Shown: in pieces, positions 55,362-64,000 of the stretch
How positions within the stretch are numbered: the stretch's first letter is position 1
Layout: every line of letters starts with the position of its first letter
Assembly (NCBI GenBank): GCA_003332265.1
Contig: QPGA01000002.1
Span: 77,150-141,149, forward strand
Direction: 5' to 3'
From: Candidatus Accumulibacter meliphilus
Lineage (GTDB): Bacteria; Pseudomonadota; Gammaproteobacteria; Burkholderiales; Rhodocyclaceae
DNA: 64,000 bases
Notes under the pieces: generated by a model
Databases searched by the model: none
Told to the model about the DNA's origin: nothing
The model's input: only the letters and a program-made list of their open reading frames with translations
Translations under genes and position numbers: made by a program

Positions 55362-55760
55362 ATGGGCCAAGCCGCCGCCAAGCAGGGCGATCAGATCATC
55401 GCCACCGACACCCATATCGTCATGGTCCCGGGACCAGGCTCACCCGTGCCGACGCCCTTGCCGCATCCCTTCAGCGGCATCATCAACGGCAATCTGAGCG
55501 GCAACGTCAATATCCTGGGAAAACCGGCGGCAACGGTCGATAGCACGGCCGAGAACACGCCAGCGCACCTGCCGACGCCGCCCGGGATGAGCTTCCAGAA
55601 GCCGCCGGCCAACAAGGCGACGATCAGGATCGGCAGTGCGACGGTGAAGATCAACGGCAAGTTTGCGGCGCGCAACGGTGACACGGCGAGTACCTGCAAC
55701 GACCCGGCGGATCTGCCGGTGGGCCAGGTGATTGCCGTCGGCACGGTGTTCATCGGTTAG
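55362..55760 (+). CDS. PAAR-like spike tip protein (Afp10-like)
   Basis: A 132-residue PAAR/DUF4150-like protein: AKQGDQIIATDTHIVMVPGP, VPTPLPHPFSGIINGNLSGN, VNILGKPAATVDSTAENTPAH and ARNGDTASTCNDPADLPVG. The His/Cys residues fit a metal-stabilised sharp tip capping the spike. It lies directly after the spike gene (3 bp), 8 bp before the gp25 gene. Confidence 0.9.
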   Translation: MGQAAAKQGDQIIATDTHIVMVPGPGSPVPTPLPHPFSGIINGNLSGNVNILGKPAATVDSTAENTPAHLPTPPGMSFQKPPANKATIRIGSATVKINGKFAARNGDTASTCNDPADLPVGQVIAVGTVFIG

Positions 55761-55768
55761 GAGGACTG

Positions 55769-56164
55769 ATGTCGAAATCCTTTCTCGGCGTTGGCTGGGG
55801 ATTCCCGGTGCAGCTCGATGACCAGGGTTTTTTCAAGCTGGCCGAGTACGAGGAGAGTGTTCGCCAGTCGATCTGGATCATCCTCGGCACCGCCAAGGGC
55901 GAGCGCGTGATGCGTCCTGATTTCGGCTGCGGCATTTACGAACTGGTCTTCGAGATCAACAGTCCTTCCACGGCCGGCAAAGTGGCGCAGGCCGTTCGCC
56001 AGGCCTTGCTGCTCTTCGAGCCGCGCATCGACGTGCTCGACATCGCGGTGCACGCGACCGACGGCGGTGAGGTCCTGCTGATCGAAATCGACTATCAGGT
56101 CCGCGCCACCAACAACGCCTTCAACCTGGTGTACCCCTTCTATCTCGAGAGGAGTTCGGCCTGA
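55769..56164 (+). CDS. gp25-like baseplate wedge protein (Afp9-like)
   Basis: A 131-residue GPW/gp25 family protein with SKSFLGVGWGFPVQLDDQGF, EESVRQSIWIILGTAKGERV, MRPDFGCGIYELVFE and LLFEPRIDVLDIAVHATDGG. The EPR motif and the GERVMRPDFG segment are family hallmarks. It is the inner baseplate wedge, needed for sheath initiation. A GGAGG site precedes ATG 55769. Its stop overlaps the next gene's ATG (TGATG). Confidence 0.95.
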   Translation: MSKSFLGVGWGFPVQLDDQGFFKLAEYEESVRQSIWIILGTAKGERVMRPDFGCGIYELVFEINSPSTAGKVAQAVRQALLLFEPRIDVLDIAVHATDGGEVLLIEIDYQVRATNNAFNLVYPFYLERSSA

Positions 56165-59100
56165 TGGTCAGCAGCGCTCCACCGGTCGACCCGCGAACGG
56201 CCGTCGACATTGCCCGGCAGCTTCGCCAGCTCTTGGCAATCTATGCCCCGGGCTGGCACGAACAGTCGGACGATACACGCACGGGCCTGATCAGCAGCGA
56301 CCCGCTGGGGCGCGCCTTGATCGCGGTCTTCAGTCGCTTTGCAGAAACCATCCTGCAGCGGCTCAACCAGGTCCCCGACAAGAACCTTCTGGCGTTTCTC
56401 GACTTGCTGGGCGAGGCGCACCTGCCCCCGCAGGCGGCCCGTGTGCCGCTGACCTTCTCGCTGGCGCCCGGCAGCATCGCCGACGCGCTGGTCCCCATCG
56501 GCACCCAGGTCGCTGCGCCGCCGGCCGAAGGCGAGCAGGAGCCGGTGCTCTTCGAGACCGAACGCGAACTCGTCGTCAGCGCAGCGCAGCTCGCTTTCCT
56601 GTTGATCCGCGACCCCGGCGCGGACCGCTATGCCGACCACAGCTCCTGGCTGACCGCGCCGGCAGCGACGGCCATACCCGTCTTCACAGGCAATCAGGCG
56701 CTCGAACATGTCCTGTATCTCGGAGACGACGTGCTCTTCGCACGTTCGGATCTGCAGCAACTGCGCCTGACTTTCAGGCTGGCGAACGAGCTTGCCGATG
56801 CCGACCCGCGCACTTTGCAGTGGGAGATCTGGGACGGCAAGGACGGCCTGACGCTGACGCCCGCCGATGATACCGGAGCGCTGACCCGCAACGGCGAGGT
56901 CACTCTGACTGCCGGCCTGAGCGCGTTTCCGATTCCGGAACAGCGGGTCGCCGAAACGAGCAGCCGTTGGTTGCGCTGCCGCTTGCTGACGCCGATCACC
57001 CTGGACAGCGTCGGGCAGGGCGGCCGGGTGCGTGTTGCTCACTTGCCGGAAATTGATTCCCTGACGGCGACGATCACCTGCGGCCAGGTGGGGCTGAGCG
57101 CGGAAGTCGCTTTCGCGAACCAGCTGGCGCTGGATCTCGGCAAGGACTTCTTCCCCTTCGGCGAGAAGCCGAGGTTTGGCGATACCTTCTATCTGGCCCA
57201 TGCGCTGGCGCTTGCCGACGCCGGCAGCCGCGTCACCGTGCACGTCGAACTGAGCAATCCTGAGGATGACGATCAGTCGCCCATTGCCCCGACCCGGGCG
57301 TCGGAGAAGCTCGATCTTGCCTGGGAATACTGGGACGGCCAGGCATGGATCGCCCCGCACTCGTTTGTCGACGACACGGCGCAGCTGGCCCGGTCGGGCA
57401 CCGTAAGCTTCATCCTGGCCACGCCCCCGCGCCTGGCGACTGTCAATGGCCTGGTGAAGTACTGGCTGCGCGTCCGTTTGATCGCTGGCGATTACGGTCA
57501 GGAAGCCCGTTACGAGGCTGTCGATCCCGAACACGCCGAAAAAGGCTACCGGTTTATCCCGGCCAGCTTTGCTCCACCGGCCATTCGTCGTCTTCGCATC
57601 GACTATGCCTTGACCCGGCAAGAGCTGGCGCTCGATACCATCGTCGCCCACAACGATTTTGCTTACTTGCCCTGCAGCGCCGCTTTCAAGCCGTTTCAGG
57701 CCAGCAGTGAAGCCCGACCAACGCTTTATCTGGGTTTTACCTTGCCCACGGGACCTCGCGTCTTTCCCAATCGCCAGCTCAGTCTGTACCTCCGTGCTGC
57801 CGAAGTGAAGTACGGTGCGGCCCTCGCCGGCCTGCCTTCCGGCCAGGCATCGCCTTCCGGAACCCCGCCCGGAACCCCCTTGAGAATCGCCTGGACGTAC
57901 TGGAACGGGGCGCACTGGGCCGATCTGAAAGTTCAGGACGGATCGGACAACTTCACCCGCTCGGGTCTGCTCGAATGGCTGGTGCCGGGCGATTTCGCCA
58001 GTCGTAGCGAGTTTGCCAGGCAGGCTTACTGGTTGCGGGCGCGCTGGGAGAGCGGCGACTACCCGCTTGCAGCGCATCTGAGCCGCGTCCTTTTCAACAC
58101 CACGCCGGCCGTGCAGGCGGTGAGCGTACGCGAGGAAATCGTCGGTTCCAGCGACGGCAGCGAAAAGCAGCGCTTTCGCAGCGTCCACGCCCCCGTATTG
58201 GCCGGCCAGCGTCTGGAAGTGCGCGAACGCGAACTGCCCGCCGCGGCTGAACAGACGCTCATCCAGCAGGCCGGTGGCGAGGATGCCATCACCGTCATCG
58301 ACGACGCCAGCGGCCGGCCGCGCGAGATCTGGGTGCGCTGGCTGCCGGTGCCCGATTTCTACGCCTCCGGCCCGCGCGACCGGCATTACGTGCTTGACGC
58401 CCTGAGCGGAGAGATTGGCTTCGGCGATGGCCGCCATGGACTGATCCCGTCGGTCGGCGCCGGCAATGTCCGTCTTGCGCATTACCGGACCGGCGGTGGC
58501 GCCCGCGGCAACCGGCCGGCGGCTAGCATCGTCCAGTTGAAGACGACCGTGCCGTATGTGGACAAGGTGAGCAATCGCGAGCCCGCCGAAGGCGGCGCCG
58601 ACGCGGAAGCGCTCGCGTCGCTCCTGCAGCGCGCGCCGCGCGCCTTGCGTCACCGGCACCGGGCGGTCAGCGTTGAGGACTATCAGGACCTGGCGCTGCT
58701 CGCCTCGCCCGAAGTGGCGCGCGCGCGCTGCGTACCCTTGCACGACCTGGCCAGTGACCCCGATGCGCTCGTCTTCCGGCCGGGGACCGTCAGCCTGATC
58801 GTCGTGCCGCACAGCAGCGATGCCAGGCCCCTGCCGAGTCTGGCGCTGATTGACCAGGTGAGGCGCTATCTCGATCAACGTCGCCTGCCGACCGCGGACC
58901 TGGTGGTCGTCGGACCCGAGTACGTCCGGGTCGACGTCGTTGCCGGGATCGCCTTGCTGTCAATGCAGGGAGCCAGCATCGTCGAAAGCGCAGTGGCGCA
59001 GGCACTGGCCCGTTTTCTTCATCCCTTGAGCGGTGGCCTCGATCGAAACGGCTGGGACTTCGGTCGCAAGCCGCATCCGTCGGACCTCTATGCGCTGCTC

Positions 59101-59238
59101 GAGGCGGTTCCCGGGGTCGACCATCTGCACAGCCTGCAGATCACGGAAAGAGAAGAGCGCCCGGGTGCGCTGGCGAGCGGCCGCTTCCTGGTCCATTCCG
59201 GCAGCCATGATATTCGTTTGTCTTTCACGGAGCCCTGA
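56164..59238 (+). CDS. Baseplate J-like wedge protein, large (Afp11-like)
   Basis: A 1024-residue baseplate assembly protein. The N-terminal wedge region is IARQLRQLLAIYAPGWHEQS, RLNQVPDKNLLAFLDLLGEA and PPQAARVPLTFSLAPGSIAD. Long inserted beta-rich domains occupy about 250-680 (TYWNGAHWADLKVQDG and repeated YWDGQAW-type motifs). The J-like C-terminal core (LVPVGAGN-like LIPSVGAGNVRLAHYRTGGG; EDYQDLALLASPEVARARCV; HPLSGGLDRNGWDFGRKPH) closes it. It forms the baseplate arms. ATG 56164 overlaps the gp25 stop. Size is typical for the eCIS version. Confidence 0.92.
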   Translation: MVSSAPPVDPRTAVDIARQLRQLLAIYAPGWHEQSDDTRTGLISSDPLGRALIAVFSRFAETILQRLNQVPDKNLLAFLDLLGEAHLPPQAARVPLTFSLAPGSIADALVPIGTQVAAPPAEGEQEPVLFETERELVVSAAQLAFLLIRDPGADRYADHSSWLTAPAATAIPVFTGNQALEHVLYLGDDVLFARSDLQQLRLTFRLANELADADPRTLQWEIWDGKDGLTLTPADDTGALTRNGEVTLTAGLSAFPIPEQRVAETSSRWLRCRLLTPITLDSVGQGGRVRVAHLPEIDSLTATITCGQVGLSAEVAFANQLALDLGKDFFPFGEKPRFGDTFYLAHALALADAGSRVTVHVELSNPEDDDQSPIAPTRASEKLDLAWEYWDGQAWIAPHSFVDDTAQLARSGTVSFILATPPRLATVNGLVKYWLRVRLIAGDYGQEARYEAVDPEHAEKGYRFIPASFAPPAIRRLRIDYALTRQELALDTIVAHNDFAYLPCSAAFKPFQASSEARPTLYLGFTLPTGPRVFPNRQLSLYLRAAEVKYGAALAGLPSGQASPSGTPPGTPLRIAWTYWNGAHWADLKVQDGSDNFTRSGLLEWLVPGDFASRSEFARQAYWLRARWESGDYPLAAHLSRVLFNTTPAVQAVSVREEIVGSSDGSEKQRFRSVHAPVLAGQRLEVRERELPAAAEQTLIQQAGGEDAITVIDDASGRPREIWVRWLPVPDFYASGPRDRHYVLDALSGEIGFGDGRHGLIPSVGAGNVRLAHYRTGGGARGNRPAASIVQLKTTVPYVDKVSNREPAEGGADAEALASLLQRAPRALRHRHRAVSVEDYQDLALLASPEVARARCVPLHDLASDPDALVFRPGTVSLIVVPHSSDARPLPSLALIDQVRRYLDQRRLPTADLVVVGPEYVRVDVVAGIALLSMQGASIVESAVAQALARFLHPLSGGLDRNGWDFGRKPHPSDLYALLEAVPGVDHLHSLQITEREERPGALASGRFLVHSGSHDIRLSFTEP

Positions 59239-59243
59239 TTGCC

Positions 59244-60137
59244 ATGCCACTGACCCTGCCTGATCTGGACGATCGTCGCTACGCCGACCTGGTCGACGAA
59301 GCGCGCGCGCTGATTGCCAGCTGCGCGCCGGAATGGACCAACCACAATCCCTCCGATCCCGGCATCACCCTGATCGAGCTCTTCGCCTGGCTGTCGGAGA
59401 TGTTGCTCTACCGCTTGAACCGGGTCAGCGACGCCAACCTGCGTAGTTTTCTCAAGCTGCTCAACGGCAAGGACTGGCAGCCGTCTGGCCTGACCCCCGA
59501 AGCGCTGGCGGCGGACATTCGCGCCAGCGTACAGGCACTTCGCCGGCAGGAGCGGGCAGTCTCCTGCGCCGATTTCGAAGCGCTGGCGCTCGAAGCAGAC
59601 GCGCGCGTTGCCCGAGTGCGCTGTCTCGCGCGGCGAAATGCGCTGCTCGACTTCGAAACCGAGCAGCCCGGCCATATCAGTCTGATCGTCGTGCCCCGCC
59701 AAGACAGCGAACGGGAGGCAGTGATCGGGGCCGTCGAAGCCTATCTCGAGCCGCGCCGGTTGCTGACCACTTTCGTCCATGTCCTCGGCGCGCAGTCAGT
59801 TGCGGTCGATATCGACGCCGAAGTGGTCGCTCTGCCGGACGTCGAGCCGAGCGGGCTGTTGCCGCGACTGAGCGCCGCCCTGCGTGCCTTCCTTGATCCG
59901 TTGCATGGCGGCGAGCAGCAGTCCGGCTGGCCTTTCGGACGCAATGTCTTCGTTTCGGAGATCTACCAACTGCTCGACCAGTTCCCCGGCGTCGACTACG
60001 TGACCCGCGTCGAACTGAGCAGCGCCGACCCCGCACGCGTGTTTCACAACGCACAGCACCAGACGGTCGGTCTCACCATCAAGCTGCACGAACTCGTCCG
60101 CGCGCGAACGATGACCCTGGTCTGCGCAGCGGCGTAG
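59244..60137 (+). CDS. Baseplate J-like wedge protein, small
   Basis: A 297-residue protein with an N-terminal wedge region (ASCAPEWTNHNPSDPGITLIE; ELFAWLSEMLLYRLNRVSDA) fused almost directly to the J-like C-terminal core (LRRQERAVSCADFEALALEA; FLDPLHGGEQQSGWPFGRNV; LLDQFPGVDYVTRV). It lacks the central inserted domains of the large J protein. It lies 5 bp after that gene. The two could form heteromeric wedges as in phage T4 gp6/gp53-like baseplates; the partnership is inference. Confidence 0.88.
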   Translation: MPLTLPDLDDRRYADLVDEARALIASCAPEWTNHNPSDPGITLIELFAWLSEMLLYRLNRVSDANLRSFLKLLNGKDWQPSGLTPEALAADIRASVQALRRQERAVSCADFEALALEADARVARVRCLARRNALLDFETEQPGHISLIVVPRQDSEREAVIGAVEAYLEPRRLLTTFVHVLGAQSVAVDIDAEVVALPDVEPSGLLPRLSAALRAFLDPLHGGEQQSGWPFGRNVFVSEIYQLLDQFPGVDYVTRVELSSADPARVFHNAQHQTVGLTIKLHELVRARTMTLVCAAA

Positions 60138-60148
60138 GAGAAGCGACG

Positions 60149-60805
60149 ATGGCTATCGATCCACGGCAAGGCAGCAGCTATCTCCAGTACCTACCGGGCA
60201 TTTTCGCCGACGACCCGCTGCTGGGCCGCTTCCTGCTCGCTTTCGAACAGGTGCTGACGGGCCTCGATGGCAGCGAGGGCGAGCCCGCGCGGGGACTCGA
60301 AGAAATCATCGCCGCGATTCCCGAGCTTTTCGATCCATCGGCGACGCCGCGCGAATTCCTCGACTGGCTGGCGAGCTGGGTGGCGCTCGGTCTGCGCGCC
60401 GACTGGCGGGAAGACCAGCAGCGGGATTTCCTGGCCAGTATCGTCCCCCTCTACCGCCGCCGTGGCACGAAGCAGAATCTGATCTCCCTGCTGAAAATCT
60501 ACACCGGCCTGGAACCGGAAATCTCTGAAGGCGAGAACACGGTTTTCCAGATTGGCGCGCATTCCACCGTCGGCATCGACACCCAGATCAACGGTAGCGC
60601 GCCGCATTACTTCCGGGTGACGGTAACCGTCCCCAATCCCGATCCCGCCACCCTGCAGCGCCAGAATCGGATCATCCGGGCCCTGATCGAGCTCGAGAAG
60701 CCGGCACATACCGCGTTTGACTACTATCCCAAGCACACCACGATGCAGATCGGCGTCCATTCCCGGATCGGCGTTGACACGCTCATCGGGGATCTCGCCC
60801 ACTAA
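60149..60805 (+). CDS. gpI-like phage tail protein (wedge, Afp12-like)
   Basis: A 218-residue P2 gpI-family protein: QGSSYLQYLPGIFADDPLLG, FLLAFEQVLTGLDGSEGEPA, FLDWLASWVALGLRADWRED and QRDFLASIVPLYRRRGTKQN. Also YFRVTVTVPNPDPATLQRQ and a C-terminal EKPAHTAFDYYPKHTTMQIG. The protein anchors fibres to the baseplate. The fibre gene follows 20 bp later, as expected. Confidence 0.9.
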   Translation: MAIDPRQGSSYLQYLPGIFADDPLLGRFLLAFEQVLTGLDGSEGEPARGLEEIIAAIPELFDPSATPREFLDWLASWVALGLRADWREDQQRDFLASIVPLYRRRGTKQNLISLLKIYTGLEPEISEGENTVFQIGAHSTVGIDTQINGSAPHYFRVTVTVPNPDPATLQRQNRIIRALIELEKPAHTAFDYYPKHTTMQIGVHSRIGVDTLIGDLAH

Positions 60806-60825
60806 CCAGAGAGGCAAGGACCACC

Positions 60826-63800
60826 ATGGCTGATATCAAGCGTTTGCACTACTTCAATCACCAGTTTCTGGTCGAAGCCGATTTTTCGGACGAGCAGCAG
60901 TACCATCTGGCGATGCGCCGCCGGCACAACGCGAGCCTGCACGGCTACGGGGTTGCCGACGGTCTAGCCGTGACCAGGAGCGGCGACCGGGAAATCACCG
61001 TCCAGCCCGGTATGGCCATCGATCGCGCGGGGCGAGAGCTGATCCTGCTCGATAGCCGAATCATCTCGTTGAACGACGCGGCCGCGTTCCCGCCCGGGGC
61101 CACGGTCCATATCACCATCGCTTACCACGAAGAGGAAAGCGATCCCAGCACCGCCACCGGCGTCACCGGCAACACGCGTACCAGCGAAAAGCCGGAAGTG
61201 CGCGCGGTCACCGCCGCGCCGCCGGGCGACGGCAGCCTGATTCTCCTGGGGCAGTTCGCCCTCAGCGCCGCCGGCAATGTGCCGGGCAATGTCGGAGACA
61301 TTTTCGTTGACGGACGACAAACGGCAGGAGCCGCGCTGGCGCCGGCTTCGGTGGCGACCGACAAGGTGGTCGATGGCGCGGTTGATGAGAACAAGCTGAG
61401 TGCTGGTGCGCGTGGGAAGCTCGTCACCAATGGCAACAGTCACGACCATTCCGGCGGTGATGGCGCGCAGATCAGGCACAGCTCGCTGAGTCTAGATGGT
61501 GGCAGCAATCCGCACGCCACGACCGCCGCGGATGTTGGAGCGCTGTCGAATAGCGGTGGGGTACTGAACGGTAACTTGCAGGTGAATGGTAGCCTCGGCG
61601 TCGGCGTTGCTCCTCTGTCGTGGGCCAAACTCTACCTCATGGCTAACGATGGCGTGGCCGGCACAGCCTTTGCGAACCTGAGTGCTTCATCAAGTGACGG
61701 CAGCGGAACGGTAACCGGTCTGGACGTGAATGCCTATGGCACCGGGCCTGGATTGAAGAGAGGCATTACGGTTTCCGTCAGCGGCCTTGGTCCCACCAGT
61801 GCCAGTTATTTCAGTGCCGCAGCGCCGACCGCCTCGACGGACTATACAAGGGCGATCCACGGTCTTGTAACGCAAGAAGGGACGGGCGTTGCGCGGTGCC
61901 TGGAGGTTACGGCGACGGGTTCAGGGAGTGGGGCGAAGGAAGGACTCGCCTGCGTCGTTAGTGGTGCGGGTTACAAGCAAGCCGGTCAATTCTGGGCCCA
62001 AAGCGCAGTCGGCTCGGCCGACTCGACGAATGGCGTTTCCATCCAGGCCACCAATGAGGGAACGGGCAACACCTGTGGTCTTCGGCTAACGACTGAAGGC
62101 TCCGGAACAGGGTTCAAGGAGGGCCTTGTCTCTTCGGTATTGGGCGCTGGCGCCAAGCGGGCTGCTCATTTCAACGCCGAAAATCCAGCGTCTTCCGATG
62201 AGAAGGCGGAAGGAGTTCTCATTACTGCCAGCAGCCAGGGGGCTGGCGACGCGTTGGGGTTGGTGGTTGAAACGTCCGGTTCGGGAGTGGGGCGCAAGGA
62301 GGGCATTCGTAGTTCTGTCAGTGGCGCTGGAGAAAAAAGCGCCGGCGCGTTTCATGCCAATAGCGACGTTGGTTCAGCGGACCGGACAAATGCGCTCTAC
62401 GCCTTGGCCAATAGCGAGGGGTCTGGCGACGTGACAGGATCCTGGGTACAGGTAGGTGGTTCAGGAGCAGGTCGTAAAGACGGTCTGGTGAGCGTCGCCT
62501 TTGGCTCTGGCGCCAAACGTGCAGGTCAGTTTGGCGCGTTTGGCGTGGCCGGCTCCGAGGACTCGACAAATGGCGTAAACATCGCCTCCAGCAGCGAGGG
62601 AAGCGGCGAAGTGTTCGGTCTTTCGGTTGACGCGACGGGGACCGGAACAGGCGCCAAATATGGCATTTTCGCCGACGCCCAGGGTGCTGGTCGAAAGACG
62701 GCTGGTGTCTTCCGAGCACGAGGGGACAGCGATTTCACAGACGGCACGTATGGAGTTTGGTCGGAGGTGGTAAACGACGGGAACGGAGAGGCCATTGCGA
62801 TTACCGCAAGCGCTGGAGGCGCCGGAACAGAGCAAAAATGTGCTGTCTCAGCCCACGTCTACGGTGCCGGTCCAAAGCTGGCCGGCGTGTTTCGCGCCGA
62901 TTGCAGCGAAGGTTCGACGGACAAGGCCCTTGGCCTTGAGGTCCTCGCCCAGAGTAAGGGGAGCGGCTCCGTGTCGGGTATACGAGCGTACGCAACCGGT
63001 GAAGGAAGCGGATTCAAAGAGACGCTCAGGTGCACCGCCACTGGTGCTGCCGGCCAGAAGCGGGCTGCATACTTCGCTGCTGATAATCCGGCAGAGTCAA
63101 CTGATACGACCGAAGGGATTTACGTCGACGCCAGCGGCAACGGTACTGGCAAGGTGCTGGGGTTCTCGCTGACTACGTTTGGTTCAGGACCGGGACAAAA
63201 GGAGGGCATCGTATGTACTGTCCAGGGTTCAGGGCACAAGTATGGCGGGCAGTTTCGTGCCTACAGCGACGGTGACACGGGCGACCGCGCGGAAGGACTT
63301 CGGGCCGTCGCCCGGAGCGAAGGCACTGGCGATGCGCTTGGGTTGCGCGTCGACACGTCCGGTTCGGGACCGGCGCTCAAGCAGGGAATCCTTGCTCGCA
63401 TCGCGGGCGGCGGGACGGGCAACGTGTATGGACTCAGCATCTCGGCGGCAGGCGACGGGACCGGATTGAAGACTGGAATGATTTGCGACGTGAGCGGTGC
63501 CGCCGGTCGGATACAAGGAGGCCACTTTTCCGCTACCAGTTCCGCGAGTTCGGCGGACGAGGTCAGGGGCGTTGGGGGCTATGCCATAAGCGCCGGCAGT
63601 GGCGATACCCATGGCGTCGTAGCCCATGCCAGTGGATCGGGGGCAGGCCCGAAGTATGCCCTGTACAGCTACGTGAGCGGCAACGGAGCATTGTGGGCGG
63701 GCTACTTTGACGGCAACGTCCATGTGACGGGCACCCTTTCCAAAGCCAGCGGCACTTTCCTGATCGATCACCCACTCGACCCTGAAAACAAGACGCTGCG

Positions 63801-64000
63801 CCACAGCCTTGTCGAATCGCCCGAAGACCTGTGCCTCTATCGCGGCAAAGTGCAGCTTGACGCGAGTGGCGAAGCGCTCGTCAAGATGCCTGCCTACTTC
63901 GCCGCGCTGACCAGGGAAGATGACGCCACGGTCAGCCTGACGGCGATCGGCAGCAAGCCCTTCCTGGCCGCTTACGAGTGGAATGGCGCTTTCACGGCCT
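60826..64000 (+). CDS. Large repeat-containing tail fibre/receptor-binding protein, 3' end beyond window
   Basis: Open from ATG 60826 to the window end without a stop (at least 1058 residues). The N-terminal ~165 residues (IKRLHYFNHQFLVEADFSDE; HGYGVADGLAVTRSGDREIT; GMAIDRAGRELILLD) are typical of eCIS baseplate-attached proteins. A Gly/Ser/Asp-rich region leads to ten 60-residue repeats (from 61756), then a conserved C-terminal domain (IDHPLDPENKTLRHSLVESPED; MPAYFAALTRED) known from large surface and fibre proteins. The position after gpI matches the fibre (Afp13-like) slot. It would bind target cells. The gene continues past 64000, so its true C-terminus is unseen. Confidence 0.85.
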   Translation, partial: MADIKRLHYFNHQFLVEADFSDEQQYHLAMRRRHNASLHGYGVADGLAVTRSGDREITVQPGMAIDRAGRELILLDSRIISLNDAAAFPPGATVHITIAYHEEESDPSTATGVTGNTRTSEKPEVRAVTAAPPGDGSLILLGQFALSAAGNVPGNVGDIFVDGRQTAGAALAPASVATDKVVDGAVDENKLSAGARGKLVTNGNSHDHSGGDGAQIRHSSLSLDGGSNPHATTAADVGALSNSGGVLNGNLQVNGSLGVGVAPLSWAKLYLMANDGVAGTAFANLSASSSDGSGTVTGLDVNAYGTGPGLKRGITVSVSGLGPTSASYFSAAAPTASTDYTRAIHGLVTQEGTGVARCLEVTATGSGSGAKEGLACVVSGAGYKQAGQFWAQSAVGSADSTNGVSIQATNEGTGNTCGLRLTTEGSGTGFKEGLVSSVLGAGAKRAAHFNAENPASSDEKAEGVLITASSQGAGDALGLVVETSGSGVGRKEGIRSSVSGAGEKSAGAFHANSDVGSADRTNALYALANSEGSGDVTGSWVQVGGSGAGRKDGLVSVAFGSGAKRAGQFGAFGVAGSEDSTNGVNIASSSEGSGEVFGLSVDATGTGTGAKYGIFADAQGAGRKTAGVFRARGDSDFTDGTYGVWSEVVNDGNGEAIAITASAGGAGTEQKCAVSAHVYGAGPKLAGVFRADCSEGSTDKALGLEVLAQSKGSGSVSGIRAYATGEGSGFKETLRCTATGAAGQKRAAYFAADNPAESTDTTEGIYVDASGNGTGKVLGFSLTTFGSGPGQKEGIVCTVQGSGHKYGGQFRAYSDGDTGDRAEGLRAVARSEGTGDALGLRVDTSGSGPALKQGILARIAGGGTGNVYGLSISAAGDGTGLKTGMICDVSGAAGRIQGGHFSATSSASSADEVRGVGGYAISAGSGDTHGVVAHASGSGAGPKYALYSYVSGNGALWAGYFDGNVHVTGTLSKASGTFLIDHPLDPENKTLRHSLVESPEDLCLYRGKVQLDASGEALVKMPAYFAALTREDDATVSLTAIGSKPFLAAYEWNGAFTA
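61756..63651 (+). repeat. 180-bp direct repeats inside the fibre gene
   Basis: Repeat units begin at 61756, 61936, 62116, 62296, 62476, 62656, 62836, 63016, 63199 (the unit before it is 183 bp) and 63379 (a 90-bp half unit), then 63469. Each encodes about 60 residues. The framework is K-x-G at the start, then (S)GAGxKxAGxFxA, TNG(V), an S/N-EGxG motif and a final GSGxG. The copies diverge strongly in DNA while keeping length and Gly positions, so selection acts on the fold. Confidence 0.88.

Noticed and set aside
56140-58878. Very long minus-strand open frame (about 912 codons) opposite the large J-like gene
   Set aside because: It is antisense to a clear baseplate protein; its product is Arg/Gln/Gly-rich with no family resemblance. 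Long shadow frames are expected at this GC content.

Overview
The window is a high-GC stretch of a Gram-negative bacterial chromosome with dense, mostly operonic genes. Glycogen/alpha-glucan metabolism, the MEP isoprenoid genes ispD and ispF, a PspA-type envelope-stress operon, a RIO kinase and OmpA-type periplasmic domains fit a proteobacterium, probably a betaproteobacterium of the Accumulibacter/Rhodocyclales kind. That placement is inference; no rRNA or other decisive marker is present.

Layout. 1-4314: the end of an extracellular contractile injection system (eCIS) locus: tape-measure protein fragment, AAA+ ATPase and an AT-richer candidate cargo gene. 4315-7790: a small accessory island with three toxin-antitoxin pairs (PIN with a helical antitoxin, RHH with VapC-like PIN, DUF2384 antitoxin with RES toxin) around a dead REP-associated tyrosine transposase and a 77-bp fragment of a second copy. 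7868-9715: an alpha-amylase. 10191-18367: an eight-gene minus-strand operon joining TerB-like, AAA+, PspA, a membrane coiled-coil protein, a NitT/TauT-type ABC transporter whose binding protein is fused to an OmpA domain, and a coiled-coil protein. 18615-20664: RIO kinase and a DUF3616 protein. 20784-22973: glgB. 22974-24318: a gene-poor spacer with an orphan sigma-54-like promoter and two tandem copies of a 123-bp repeat. 24319-27800: a TPP enzyme/ATP-grasp pair convergent with an unusual SDR. 27890-31031: AmmeMemoRadiSam genes with a degenerate hydrolase. 31177-33500: ispD, ispF and an acyltransferase. 33525-35060: a TIR membrane protein and an SH3-like protein. 35487-41590: glgP, then glgE and a GlgM-like synthase. 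42220-64000: a second eCIS locus running off the window end.

How it fits together. The second eCIS locus encodes an ATPase, a DUF4157 cargo candidate, cap, two sheaths, two tube proteins, a tail assembly chaperone, a LysM hub, gpD/gpV spike proteins, a PAAR tip, gp25, two J-type wedges, gpI and a fibre with 180-bp repeats. The most striking signal is at 50326-50376. The tail assembly gene carries a slippery heptamer and, 8 nt downstream, a nested perfect stem-loop. Together these would shift ribosomes by -1 into a conserved 59-codon extension that has no start codon of its own before its conserved core. This is the layout of the lambda G/GT frameshift, here in an injection system.

The glycan genes describe an ADP-glucose to maltose-1-phosphate to alpha-glucan route (GlgM, GlgE), with branching (GlgB) and breakdown (GlgP, amylase). 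A dispersed multi-hairpin repeat of about 123 bp sits exactly at gene stop codons and may act as a terminator.
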